The notes beneath the pieces were generated by a model, which saw nothing but the letters and a program-made list of their open reading frames with translations, searched no databases and was not told the origin of the DNA. Of a stretch of DNA of 64,000 nucleotides, positions 8,897 through 17,371 are shown one piece after another. The stretch is taken from the NCBI RefSeq assembly GCF_001548115.1, contig NZ_AP014821.1, forward strand, positions 1,739,262 through 1,803,261, written 5' to 3'. Position 1 is the stretch's first letter. Each line of letters begins with the position of its first letter. Both the position numbers and the translations under genes were made by a program. This DNA is from Geminocystis sp. NIES-3709. GTDB taxonomy: Bacteria; Cyanobacteriota; Cyanobacteriia; Cyanobacteriales; Cyanobacteriaceae.

Positions 8897-9174
8897 ATGA
8901 ACATAGAAAGAGATAAAATTATTACAGCGGTTAAAGGTTTAACCAGACGGGCGAATATCAAACAAGAACATTTAGAAATTATCGATCGAGCCATTCAATA
9001 TAACGACTATAATCAAGAAGAATGAGAGGAAATTCTTAACCGTAATAATATAAATTTAGCTCTTAATAACAAAATTTATCCATAGAAATAGTAAGGTTTT
9101 TAACTTTAAGATCGATCGTTATTCCCGATACTGTTATTGAGTATTTTACATGGTTAAGTGAAGGGCAAAAATAA
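8897..9174 (+). pseudogene. Decayed fourth copy of the shared helical domain, opposite strand
   Basis: From the ATG at 8897 the translation is MNIERDKIITAVKGLTRRAN, continuing to a TGA at 9023-9025, then EEILNRNNINLALNNKIYP, another stop and a one-base shift. It then continues IVRFLTLRSIVIPDTVIEYF and TWLSEG to the TAA at 9172-9174. Every piece aligns with the N-terminal domain of the three minus-strand paralogues (A-I-K-G-L-T-R-R-V; L-T-L-R-A-I-I-L-P-D-T-L). The TGA stands at the conserved Trp (IW/FW in the paralogues). The copy lies on the plus strand in the divergent promoter region, directly before the FHA-like membrane gene. It shows that the domain was once encoded in both arms of the cluster. 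Confidence 0.85.
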
Positions 9175-9198
9175 AATAAAAATACTTTGAAATAAATC

Positions 9199-10086
9199 AT
9201 GATTCTCACAAAACCTTTCTCCAGTAAGAATTTTTTCAAAAATATCCTCGATAACTCTCAACAAGCTTTACAACTCGGTTTATGGGGGGCGATGGGTGGT
9301 GCGATCGGTAGTATCATTGGTGATATTATATTGGTAGGAGAAAATCAAACTATCTTCATGGCTTTAGTGGTAACCGTAGGCTTTTGGTTTGCCATTATTG
9401 GACTGTCGATCGCCCTTAGTCTATTATTAGGGTATAGTTGCTACTTAAAAAGAGGCATAAGGTGGGGAGAAAGCCTCAAATCTGCGCTATTGCCGGGGTT
9501 AGTATCAGGTTTAATCGCTGGAGCTATCGCACAGGGGATATTTAGCTTATTAGGTGCAACGGAGACATTAAGGCTAATATGTTGGGGTATAGCGGGAGGA
9601 TTGTTGGGATTTGGTTTAAGTTTTCGTATCCCAAATTTAGACAAAATTCGAGGGTTAGGAGGAGGGTTTTTAGGAGGAATAATTGGGGGTTGTCTTTTTA
9701 TCGCTTTTAGCTTAATTGCAGGAGAAATAATTGGGCGTATTTTCGGATTAGCCTCTATCGGTTTTTTAATTGGTTTAATGATAGTCTTAATTGAAGCCGT
9801 TTTTCGAGACGCATGGTTAATTGTACATTATGGAGAAAACGAGCAAAAAACAGTATCGTTAGGTAGTCAACCAGTGATTTTAGGCAGTAGTAATAAAGCC
9901 CATATTTATTTACCAAAATCTCAAGGTTATACCCCTATAACAGCTAAAATATACCTTGAAAATAAGCAAATTTTTATTAACTTTGATCAGGAACACGGAC
10001 AAAAAATGAAACAATTAACTCAAGAATTAAAAAGTGGTGATATACGTAAATTAGGTAATATTGCCATTGAAATAAAAACCCAATAA
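9199..10086 (+). CDS. Multi-pass membrane protein with C-terminal FHA-like domain (1)
   Basis: The first ~200 residues contain several glycine-rich hydrophobic helices (for example WGAMGGAIGSIIGDIILVG and GGFLGGIIGGCLFIAFSLIA). The cytosolic C-terminus (about 210-295) has VILGSSNKAHIYLPKSQGYT and ITAKIYLENKQIFINF. This matches the strand order of an FHA domain (x-I-G-x-x-x-x-x-H-I-x-L) but without the phosphothreonine-binding Arg and Ser/His signature. The gene at 17372 has the same architecture. It is the first intact gene of the plus arm. I infer a membrane receptor or platform that binds a phosphoprotein, or has lost that ability, in the kinase/phosphatase module downstream. Confidence 0.65.
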   Translation: MILTKPFSSKNFFKNILDNSQQALQLGLWGAMGGAIGSIIGDIILVGENQTIFMALVVTVGFWFAIIGLSIALSLLLGYSCYLKRGIRWGESLKSALLPGLVSGLIAGAIAQGIFSLLGATETLRLICWGIAGGLLGFGLSFRIPNLDKIRGLGGGFLGGIIGGCLFIAFSLIAGEIIGRIFGLASIGFLIGLMIVLIEAVFRDAWLIVHYGENEQKTVSLGSQPVILGSSNKAHIYLPKSQGYTPITAKIYLENKQIFINFDQEHGQKMKQLTQELKSGDIRKLGNIAIEIKTQ

Positions 10087-10109
10087 TAAACGACATTACA
10101 TTTGGATAA

Positions 10110-10253
10110 TTATTTAATTTTCCATGGCTGTCGGAATTAAATAGTATTCAACCCTCATCTATTGCTATATTAAGGTTAGGAAGTTTTGAGATTCTTGATA
10201 AACTAGGAATGAAATATTCAGAAATTGATCAATATCCAAATGTTATTTTGTAA
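10110..10253 (+). other. Possible gene remnant, unidentified
   Basis: A 47-codon open stretch with no start codon ends at a TAA at 10251. Its translation includes SIQPSSIAILRLGSFEILDK and LGMKYSEIDQYPNVIL. The composition looks protein-like rather than random, so it is probably the 3' end of a lost gene, but I do not recognise the family. Confidence 0.3.
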
Positions 10254-10366
10254 AATTATTTTACTCAATTTTAATCTTATTGATTATCCAAGCCTTATAT
10301 TATAGATAACCTTATCAATTTTTTTCTTGAATCATATGTCAAAATAGTTAAAAATAATTATAAGTA

Positions 10367-10759
10367 ATGGTAAAATATACATTAACAATCATTAATAAAG
10401 AGGATAATCATAGTTATAGTTATAGTTTGCAATTAAATCAAAACCAAGAAGATAATCCCGAAGTTATTTTTAAGGATGAAATTACTGCCAGTATGAAAAA
10501 ACAACTAGAAAATCAGTCTTCTACTATTCTTAATGACTATCAATTACAGCAAATAATTAACACTTGGATAGAAGATATAAAAGAGGGTTATCGTTCAACT
10601 CCTATTCATCTTCAATTAAAATCAATCCTTGATGAAAAATTAAAATTATTAATAGATTTAGGTAATCAAGATATTCCTAATTTAATCAGTCCAGATTTAG
10701 AAAACATTGAACCATCAGAAGGCGTTTTACCCCCTTTATCTAGTATCTTTTATCTTTAA
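10367..10759 (+). CDS. Hypothetical 130-residue protein
   Basis: The protein is small and acidic and has no signal peptide or membrane helix. The N-terminal half has alternating hydrophobic strands (KYTLTIINKEDN, YSYSLQLNQN). The centre is helical (YQLQQIINTWIEDIKEG), and the C-terminus is proline-containing (EGVLPPLSSIFYL). I do not recognise the family. It lies between the FHA-like membrane gene and the vWA gene, in the same direction, with gaps of more than 200 bp on each side. A role in the same module is only inferred from position. Confidence 0.55.
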   Translation: MVKYTLTIINKEDNHSYSYSLQLNQNQEDNPEVIFKDEITASMKKQLENQSSTILNDYQLQQIINTWIEDIKEGYRSTPIHLQLKSILDEKLKLLIDLGNQDIPNLISPDLENIEPSEGVLPPLSSIFYL

Positions 10760-10981
10760 ATTTTATCAGTAAATTAGTTTCTGTTTTAAATAAATAGACA
10801 GTTTAAAATTTTTATTAATCTTATTTAGAAATTAGGCATTTTTACTAAAAATTAAAAGTTTTAGATTTCTTGCTATAATCTTTGATTAGGATTTTTTCAT
10901 TACTATAATTTATTAGTTAGCTTTTAAGAAAATGGCTAAACTCATGACTGTCAAGTTAATCTATCAATTCTCTAAAAAAAT

Positions 10982-12382
10982 ATGGATTTAAACAACCCTT
11001 TAAAAGTAACAATTACTCTTCATCGAGAATTTTTAGTGGCGGATACTCCTGATCAAAAACTTTTTATCATGTTAAAATTACGCCCTACAAAAGAAGTAGC
11101 GAATAGTCGTCCTAATACTGCTGTTAGTATCTTAATTGACACCAGTGGTTCAATGTATGAAATTGTATCGGGAAATCCTCAACCTACAGGTAATATTCTC
11201 TCTATTGATGGCAACCAATATCGAGAGGTAACTGGAGGTAAAAGTAAGATTGATATTGTTATTGAATCTCTTCATAATTTAATCGATTCAGGTTTACTTA
11301 ATCAACAAGATAAAGTCTGCTTAATTCAGTTTGATGATCAGGCTACTATCCTTCTTCCCTTAACACCGGCTACTCAAAAACAAGACTTAAAAAATGCGAT
11401 CGCACGGTTGAAAGAATTTAGCGGTGGTACTTGCATGGGGAGAGGTATGGAAAAAGCATTAAAGATATTACAAAGTCAATTCATGACAAGTAAAAGAGCA
11501 ATTATTTTTACAGATGGCCAAACTTTTGATGAATTTGAGTGTCAAGAATTAGCGAAAAAATTTGGAGAAAATAGTATTCCTATTACAGCTTTGGGCATAG
11601 GAGAATATAACGAAGATTTGTTAATAAACTTAGGTGATACAACTGCAGGGCGACTTTATCATATTGTCGAAAAAGAAGCAAAAGGCACACAAATACCAGT
11701 AGAGAAAGTACCAGAAACAATATTTGAAGAATATCAAGATACCATCAATGAAGTTATTAATAACCTTGCCATGACTGTCAAAACCGTCAAAGGAGTTGAA
11801 TTAAAAAGAGTAACAAAAGTATATCCTGAACAAGCAGAATTTCCATTACTACACCAACCCTATCATATTGGTTCAGCAATAGGCAACGATGAAACCATCT
11901 TTATTCTTGAGTTTGATGTGGACAGTAGAGCCAGTTCTAGGGTAAGGATAGCACAATTGGGCTTAACCTACGATGTCCCCGCCCAAAATCGTCGAGGAGA
12001 ATTACCTCCCCAGAATATTGTAGTCCAATTTTTAGCAGGACAGAGTGGAACTGCCGACGTTGATCAAGAAGTAATGGGCTATGTTCAACAACGAAATATT
12101 AGCAGTATTGTCGATGAAGCTACACGACTAGCGGAAACTAACCCCGAATTAGCAGAGCAAAAAATGGAAACAGCTCGTCGTCTTACCGTTAGAATTGGTA
12201 ATCAGGATATGTTGGAATCCCTCAATGAAGGTATTATCGAGTTACGCAAAACCCGTAAAATTTCTTCGACCACTCGTAAAACTGTTAAAATGGGGGCTAA
12301 GGGTAAAACAGTAAAAATGTCAACTACTGATTTAGATGAGGGCTTATCTGATGACAAAATTAGAGAAATAACCGGCACTTAA
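10982..12382 (+). CDS. Cytosolic von Willebrand factor A (TerY-like) protein
   Basis: The vWA domain spans about residues 45-235 with a perfect MIDAS: DTSGS (D53, S55, S57), a threonine in GGTCMGRGM near 144, and the aspartate of FTDGQTFDEFE near 178. These residues bind a divalent metal and usually a protein ligand. There is no signal peptide. A beta-rich region follows (around HIGSAIGNDETIFILEFDVD), then a helical segment, and the C-terminal tail is rich in Thr, Ser and Lys (TTRKTVKMGAKGKTVKMS), a plausible kinase substrate. With the PP2C and zinc-ribbon kinase genes that follow, it forms the composition of a TerY-P triad (known family logic). Direct phosphorylation of the tail is my inference. 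Confidence 0.8.
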   Translation: MDLNNPLKVTITLHREFLVADTPDQKLFIMLKLRPTKEVANSRPNTAVSILIDTSGSMYEIVSGNPQPTGNILSIDGNQYREVTGGKSKIDIVIESLHNLIDSGLLNQQDKVCLIQFDDQATILLPLTPATQKQDLKNAIARLKEFSGGTCMGRGMEKALKILQSQFMTSKRAIIFTDGQTFDEFECQELAKKFGENSIPITALGIGEYNEDLLINLGDTTAGRLYHIVEKEAKGTQIPVEKVPETIFEEYQDTINEVINNLAMTVKTVKGVELKRVTKVYPEQAEFPLLHQPYHIGSAIGNDETIFILEFDVDSRASSRVRIAQLGLTYDVPAQNRRGELPPQNIVVQFLAGQSGTADVDQEVMGYVQQRNISSIVDEATRLAETNPELAEQKMETARRLTVRIGNQDMLESLNEGIIELRKTRKISSTTRKTVKMGAKGKTVKMSTTDLDEGLSDDKIREITGT

Positions 12383-12429
12383 ATAATCAATATCATTATC
12401 ACTCACATTGAAATTTATTTTAATGCTAA

Positions 12430-12445
12430 TAGCCGAAGTCGGCTA
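12430..12445. repeat. Short perfect inverted repeat
   Basis: TAGCCGA and TCGGCTA are separated by AG, 48 bp after the vWA stop codon. It could fold in the transcript end but has no following T-run, so a terminator is not established. Confidence 0.3.
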
Positions 12446-12471
12446 AAGCGACTCAATATTAACTATTAATT

Positions 12472-12713
12472 AGGGTACGCTGAAAAAGTCTTTTTATGAG
12501 AGTAGGAGTTAGGAGACAGGAGATAGAAGAAATATCAAAAAATCAAGGTTTTGATGTTGTTAATCTACTCAACAAGTATTTTTGTAACTAATAAAAATAA
12601 GATCAAAAGTGTTAAGTTTTTGAGTAAAAATCGCTAAAACTGTGGATTTTTTGGTTAATGTAGTATGTCTAAACCTTTGATTTTAATAGCTTTTGTCTTT
12701 ATTCAGCACACCT
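12472..12713. repeat. MITE-like element, copy 1 (242 bp)
   Basis: The ends are imperfect inverted repeats (AGGGTACGCTGAAAAA at the left, reverse complement of AGGTGTGCTGAATAAA at the right). The interior has no gene. Its reverse complement aligns over most of its length with 58202-58381, including CTATTAAAAT, TTACTCAAAAAC and TCAAAACCTTGATTTTT. Two diverged copies 46 kb apart, with terminal repeats and no transposase, indicate a non-autonomous mobile element. It sits between the vWA and pseudokinase-PP2C genes and fills most of the 362-bp gap. Confidence 0.7.
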
Positions 12714-12744
12714 TACTTACTATAGAAATATTCACTAAAAATTA

Positions 12745-14619
12745 ATGCAATTAGTCACAATTCAAACGGGAAAAACTATAACTTTAGATAATATTGAAGT
12801 AGAAATTATTAAATATTTAGGAGTATTAAATAACCAAATTCACTATTATCAAGTAAAGGTAGTCAAAGCTGAAAAATTAACCTTAAATCAATCCCTCGGA
12901 TTACTCAGAATAGGTGATATTGAAAGTAATTTGTCTCATGAAATTAAGCTCAGAAATCAACTTAATAATTATGGTATGATTAGCGATTTATGGGCAAATA
13001 TTACCCTAGAAAATGTCATTATTAATTTATCCAACCCAGAAGAAAATTATTTTCTTAATTTATATTCCGATTTAAAAGTAAAAGAAAATTCACTTTTGAC
13101 TAATAGTCAAAATTTAGAAATAATAGATAATCAAGAAGATGAAAACAAAGAAGAAAAAGATGATGAATTAACAAAGGATTTTATTATCAATGAAAAAGAT
13201 AATCATCATCATGAGTTGAAAAAAAAGAAAATAGAAGATAATTATTTAAAAGAAGACGGTAAAATAGAAGACGATTATTTAGAAGAAGAATACTATCCCG
13301 AAATTGAAGTTACCAACCAAGAATCATCAACCAAATTATTAATTCTTACTCCTTATCCACCGGAAAAAAATACTCTTACTCACTGGTTAACTCAATCTCA
13401 TAGTGACGAAGAAAAATTATCTTTGTTAGTCATCCTTTGTCAAGGATTTTTTTATTTATCCCAAAATGGTTGGTATTCTCTTAACTTATCTCCTGATTAT
13501 ATCTCGATCGAAACTCCTATTAAGTTATATGATTTAACTTGTATTTATCCTCAAGAAATAGTATTAAACACAGGGTTACTAGGCAATTATTGCCCACCAG
13601 AATTAAGCTACAGTAAAGAGATTAATCAATTTATGAGTAGTTATGTTATTGGTAGCCTAATGTATCAAATGTTTCACAATAATCAGTTACCAAATACTCA
13701 AAATTTAACCTTTAATTTAATACCCAGAATTTACCAAATTTTGCAAATTTCTCTATCTCCTATTCCGGAAGAAAGATACTCCCTAAATCAACTATTACAA
13801 ATCCTAATTGAGACAAGAAATGCTTTAAGACATAAAACAATCTCATGGCAAATTCTGAAAAAATCTATACTAGGTTTATCTCAAAAAAGATTAGTTAATG
13901 AAGACAGCTATGGAATTAAAGAGCAAGAAATTAATCAAAATAATATTGTTATAGCAGGAATTGCTGATGGGATGGGAGGAATGGTAGATGGAGAATTAGC
14001 CAGTAAATTAGCTATTCAAACTTTATTAAAAACACCTATAGATTTTGATTTAAACAGTCAAGAAAGCCAACAAAAATGGTTAATAGAAATCTTTAATCAA
14101 GCTAATAAAAATATTAATCAACAGGTAAAAGATGGAGGTACGACTTTAAGTGTAATTTTAGGAATAAATAATCAATTAATGATTAGTCATGTAGGGGATA
14201 GTCGTATTTATTTAATCACAAATGGAGAAATAAAACAGCTCAGTGAAGATCATTCTTTAGTTAATATGATGTTAGCTAGTGGACAAATTACAGAAGAGGA
14301 AAGTATCAATCATCCTGATAGAAATGTCTTAATTAAATCTTTGGGTTCAAAATCAGTTTTAACCAGTGGTTATGTGCAGGATTTAAGTAAAAATAATGAT
14401 AAAATATCTCTCATTTTAGAAAATAATGATCTCTTAATTCTATGCACTGATGGAGTCTGGGATTACTTTACTAATCAACAGTTTTTAGACATATTTAATC
14501 AGGAAAATAACCTCGATTTAGCGATTAATAAAATTATCACACAAGTTTTAAATGAAGGTGCATCTGATAATGCTACTATTCTTGTCTTAAAATGTTCTAT
14601 CGAATCCTATAAATTTTAA
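12745..14619 (+). CDS. Pseudokinase-PP2C phosphatase fusion
   Basis: The C-terminal domain (about 372-620) is a PP2C Ser/Thr phosphatase. NED at 385-387, IADGMGG near 407 and GGTTL near 467 are clear, as are HVGDSRIYL, EDHSLVNMML, CTDGVWDYF and the final SDNATILVLK. The metal-binding aspartates are present. The region about 195-360 resembles a kinase C-lobe (LNLSPDYISIETPIKLYDL for the catalytic loop, YCPPELSYS for APE, VIGSLMYQMF). It has lost HRD and DFG, so it is probably a catalytically dead, regulatory or substrate-binding kinase domain. A highly charged linker lies at 125-190. It probably reverses the kinase encoded next. Confidence 0.85.
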   Translation: MQLVTIQTGKTITLDNIEVEIIKYLGVLNNQIHYYQVKVVKAEKLTLNQSLGLLRIGDIESNLSHEIKLRNQLNNYGMISDLWANITLENVIINLSNPEENYFLNLYSDLKVKENSLLTNSQNLEIIDNQEDENKEEKDDELTKDFIINEKDNHHHELKKKKIEDNYLKEDGKIEDDYLEEEYYPEIEVTNQESSTKLLILTPYPPEKNTLTHWLTQSHSDEEKLSLLVILCQGFFYLSQNGWYSLNLSPDYISIETPIKLYDLTCIYPQEIVLNTGLLGNYCPPELSYSKEINQFMSSYVIGSLMYQMFHNNQLPNTQNLTFNLIPRIYQILQISLSPIPEERYSLNQLLQILIETRNALRHKTISWQILKKSILGLSQKRLVNEDSYGIKEQEINQNNIVIAGIADGMGGMVDGELASKLAIQTLLKTPIDFDLNSQESQQKWLIEIFNQANKNINQQVKDGGTTLSVILGINNQLMISHVGDSRIYLITNGEIKQLSEDHSLVNMMLASGQITEEESINHPDRNVLIKSLGSKSVLTSGYVQDLSKNNDKISLILENNDLLILCTDGVWDYFTNQQFLDIFNQENNLDLAINKIITQVLNEGASDNATILVLKCSIESYKF

Positions 14620-14800
14620 TAAAATATTAATACTATAAGTTAGTAGAGGAATGCACTCTCCACAAAAATTTGAGAATGTAGTTTATTAAATTGAAAATAG
14701 TTTTTATAATATGTTTTTTATTAATATACTTTAAATGAATGAGAAATTTTTGCTTTTTAGACTATCTTTACTTTTAAATTTTATCTCAAAATAAAATATC

Positions 14801-16942
14801 ATGATTCAATGTCCTGCCTGTTTAGAAAATAATTCTATCGGTACAAATAATTGTCAAATTTGTGGTTATTCTCTACTAGAATTTTATACCGATAATGACA
14901 TAAAAAAAGATAAAAATACTGGTGGTTTTTCTCCTCATCATTTAAAACCAAATACCTTTTTATTAAATGGGAGTTATCAAATATTAGAAACCCTCGGAGA
15001 AGGCGGTTTTGGTATTACCTATAAAGGAATTTATTTAACCAGTAATGTTACAGTTGCTATTAAAGAATTGTGGCCCGAAAAATCTGCTAGAGTTGATAAT
15101 AATGTAATTTGGTCTTTTAATACTTCACCTAAAGAAAAACAATTACAAATTCATAAGTTTAAGTTAGAAGCTAATAATCAAAAAAAGTGTACTCATACTA
15201 ATATTCCCAAAATTTATGATTGTTTTGAAGAAAATAATACCGCTTATATCGTAATGGAATTTATTGAGGGTAAATCCTTATCAAAAATTTTAAAAGATGA
15301 CGGCATTTTAAGTGAAAATAGAGTTAAAAAATATTTTATTCAGGTAGCAGAAACATTGAAAGTAGTTCATCAAAATAATTTTTTACATAGAGATATAAAA
15401 CCAGAAAATATTATTATTAATAATCAAGATAATCCTATTTTAATTGACTTTGGTGCAACTAAAGAATTTATTGATGGGATGACAAGTACTATGAGTACTA
15501 CTTTAACTCAAGGATATGCAGCCTATGAGCAATATAGCACTAAAGGAAAACGATTTGCTGCAACAGATATTTATGCTTTATGTGCCTCAATGTATGAATT
15601 ATTAACGGGAAAATTACCAATAGAAGCCCCTGAGAGGATAAAATTAATTTATCAAAAAAAACAATCAGATCCTTTAATTTCTCTTCGTCAATTACGCCCA
15701 GAAATTAGCTCTTTAATGGAGAATATTATTTTAATAGGAATGCGTATTAACGTTGAAGAAAGATTCCAAACTGCGGAGGAATTAATTAAGGCTTTACAAG
15801 GAAATTTTCTGTCTCCTTTCCATAAAAAAGCACAAGATTTTGTTAATCAAAATAATTTAATAGAAGCCATAAAAGCCTATCAAAATTGTTTACAAAATGA
15901 ACCGAATAACGATCGAGCGATGGTAGAATTAGCCTTAGTGCAAATTCATATTAACCCTCAAGAAGCCGAAATTACAGCCCATCAGGCAATTAAATTAAAT
16001 CCCTCCGATGGTAGAATTTACGGAGTTTTAGGCTTAATAGCTTGTCGTCAAGCAAATTGGCAAAAAGCAGTATCGGATTTACAAAAAGCCTCTCAGTTAG
16101 CATCACAACAATCATGGATTAAGAGTAATTTAGCTTGGGGGTTAGGTAAGTTAGGTAAATATCAAGAAGCCGAAAAGGTAATTAATGAAGCCTTATCTTT
16201 AGATAGTAATTGTACTTTTTCTTTGGGGGTTAAGGCGTGGATTTTAGCACAACAAGGACAATGGAAGGCAACCATTCCCCCCGCTACTCAGGCTATTTTT
16301 AAGTGTAAGCAATCTAATAGTAATAAGAGTAAGCAAGTCCAAGAATGGATTTATCCTATACTAATTTTAGCCTTAAAACAGGCAGTTATCACGAAAAATG
16401 CTCAAGATGTAGTTAGAAAAATTGATGATTTTTGTCAACAAATCTCTAATAGTGGTTATAGTTGGGGATTAAAAGGATGGTATTTTGCCAAAGAAAATAA
16501 GTTAAATGAGGGGATGAATTATTTACAAAAAGCAATTTCTTGTGCTGATTTTCCCCATTGGATTTTAATCAATCAAGGAATTATTTATGAAAAACTAAAT
16601 CAAAGAGATAATGCCATTAATTGTTATAGTCAATATGAACAAAAATTTAATGATAATTATTTAGTTTACTATCGTTTAGGAATGTTGTTTGCTCTTCAAA
16701 ATCAATGGACAAAAGCTCAAAATTATTTAGAAAAAGCCGTTCAATCTAATAATAAATTACCAGAATTATATCATAACTTAGCATGGGTTTTACTAAGTCA
16801 GAAAAAGTTAGATAATGATCAAATAAAATCTATTGATATAATAAATAACTATCGACAAGCTATAAAATTATATTCCGAGCAAAATTCTCTTTATTCGACT
16901 GTGTTGAAAAAACAATTACAAGTTATTGGCTTAAAGTCTTGA
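14801..16942 (+). CDS. Zinc-ribbon Ser/Thr protein kinase with C-terminal TPRs
   Basis: The N-terminal zinc ribbon has cysteines 4, 7, 18 and 21 (CPAC, CQIC). The protein kinase domain spans about 58-335: glycine loop GEGGFG at 66-71, VAIKEL lysine 88, HRDIKPEN with catalytic D198, and DFG at 216-218. TGYAAYEQY-like activation/P+1 residues (TQGYAAYEQYS) are also present. Residues 345-700 hold several TPR-like helical pairs (for example AIKAYQNCLQNEPNN, AVSDLQKASQLA). There are no membrane helices, so it is cytosolic. A Zn-ribbon kinase beside a vWA protein and PP2C is the third member of a TerY-P-like triad. Likely substrates are the vWA tail or other cluster proteins (inference). Confidence 0.88.
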   Translation: MIQCPACLENNSIGTNNCQICGYSLLEFYTDNDIKKDKNTGGFSPHHLKPNTFLLNGSYQILETLGEGGFGITYKGIYLTSNVTVAIKELWPEKSARVDNNVIWSFNTSPKEKQLQIHKFKLEANNQKKCTHTNIPKIYDCFEENNTAYIVMEFIEGKSLSKILKDDGILSENRVKKYFIQVAETLKVVHQNNFLHRDIKPENIIINNQDNPILIDFGATKEFIDGMTSTMSTTLTQGYAAYEQYSTKGKRFAATDIYALCASMYELLTGKLPIEAPERIKLIYQKKQSDPLISLRQLRPEISSLMENIILIGMRINVEERFQTAEELIKALQGNFLSPFHKKAQDFVNQNNLIEAIKAYQNCLQNEPNNDRAMVELALVQIHINPQEAEITAHQAIKLNPSDGRIYGVLGLIACRQANWQKAVSDLQKASQLASQQSWIKSNLAWGLGKLGKYQEAEKVINEALSLDSNCTFSLGVKAWILAQQGQWKATIPPATQAIFKCKQSNSNKSKQVQEWIYPILILALKQAVITKNAQDVVRKIDDFCQQISNSGYSWGLKGWYFAKENKLNEGMNYLQKAISCADFPHWILINQGIIYEKLNQRDNAINCYSQYEQKFNDNYLVYYRLGMLFALQNQWTKAQNYLEKAVQSNNKLPELYHNLAWVLLSQKKLDNDQIKSIDIINNYRQAIKLYSEQNSLYSTVLKKQLQVIGLKS

Positions 16943-17371
16943 TTTTTTTCAACTTGATAAGTTTTATCGAAAAATCGAACATTTTTGCTTATATTTTCTA
17001 AATAAATTATACCTATATTCAATTAACTTCAGTTCGATATAAAATTGTCAATAAAGCTAGAGAGTAATATAAATAATTTATTTAAAATTAACAGAATTTC
17101 ATTGCTTCAATTTATTTACTAAATTTAACTGATATTTTTAGTCATTTTAAGAATTTTTTCTTCCTCCTTCTCTTATACAATTATTATTTATGATTAATTT
17201 ATAGATATTATATATAGCAAGTCTCAAACTAATGAGGTAAATTTCTCGCCCTGTAAATCCCTAAAATTGGAAGGCTTAAATTTAAAATTTGTATATTATA
17301 ATGATTAGAACTTCTATATACTATATTAGTAATAAGTTTTTTGTTTTTGTTATATTTTTGCACAATAATTT
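16943..17371. other. Intergenic, repeat fragments only
   Basis: AT-rich, with no open frame. It contains an isolated ACTTCAGTTCGAT motif (17026-17038) related to the 54510 repeat family, and at 17213-17240 a single copy of the MITE end described at 62182. It probably also contains the promoter of the following membrane gene, but I cannot place it. Confidence 0.45.
17213..17240. repeat. Solo end of the 62182-type MITE
   Basis: TATAGCAAGTCTC followed by AAACTAATGAGGTAA matches the 28-bp terminal repeat of the element at 62182-62288 (TATAGCAATTCTC, then ATGGTGAGGTAC) with a few changes. No partner end is seen nearby, so this is probably a decayed copy. Confidence 0.45.

Noticed and set aside
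6459-9025. Possible reading of TGA as tryptophan in this organism, because TGA stands at Trp positions in two loci
   Set aside because: All housekeeping genes in the window use TGG normally, several genes end with TGA, and the same pseudogenes also contain TAA, TAG and a frameshift. Simple decay explains the data.
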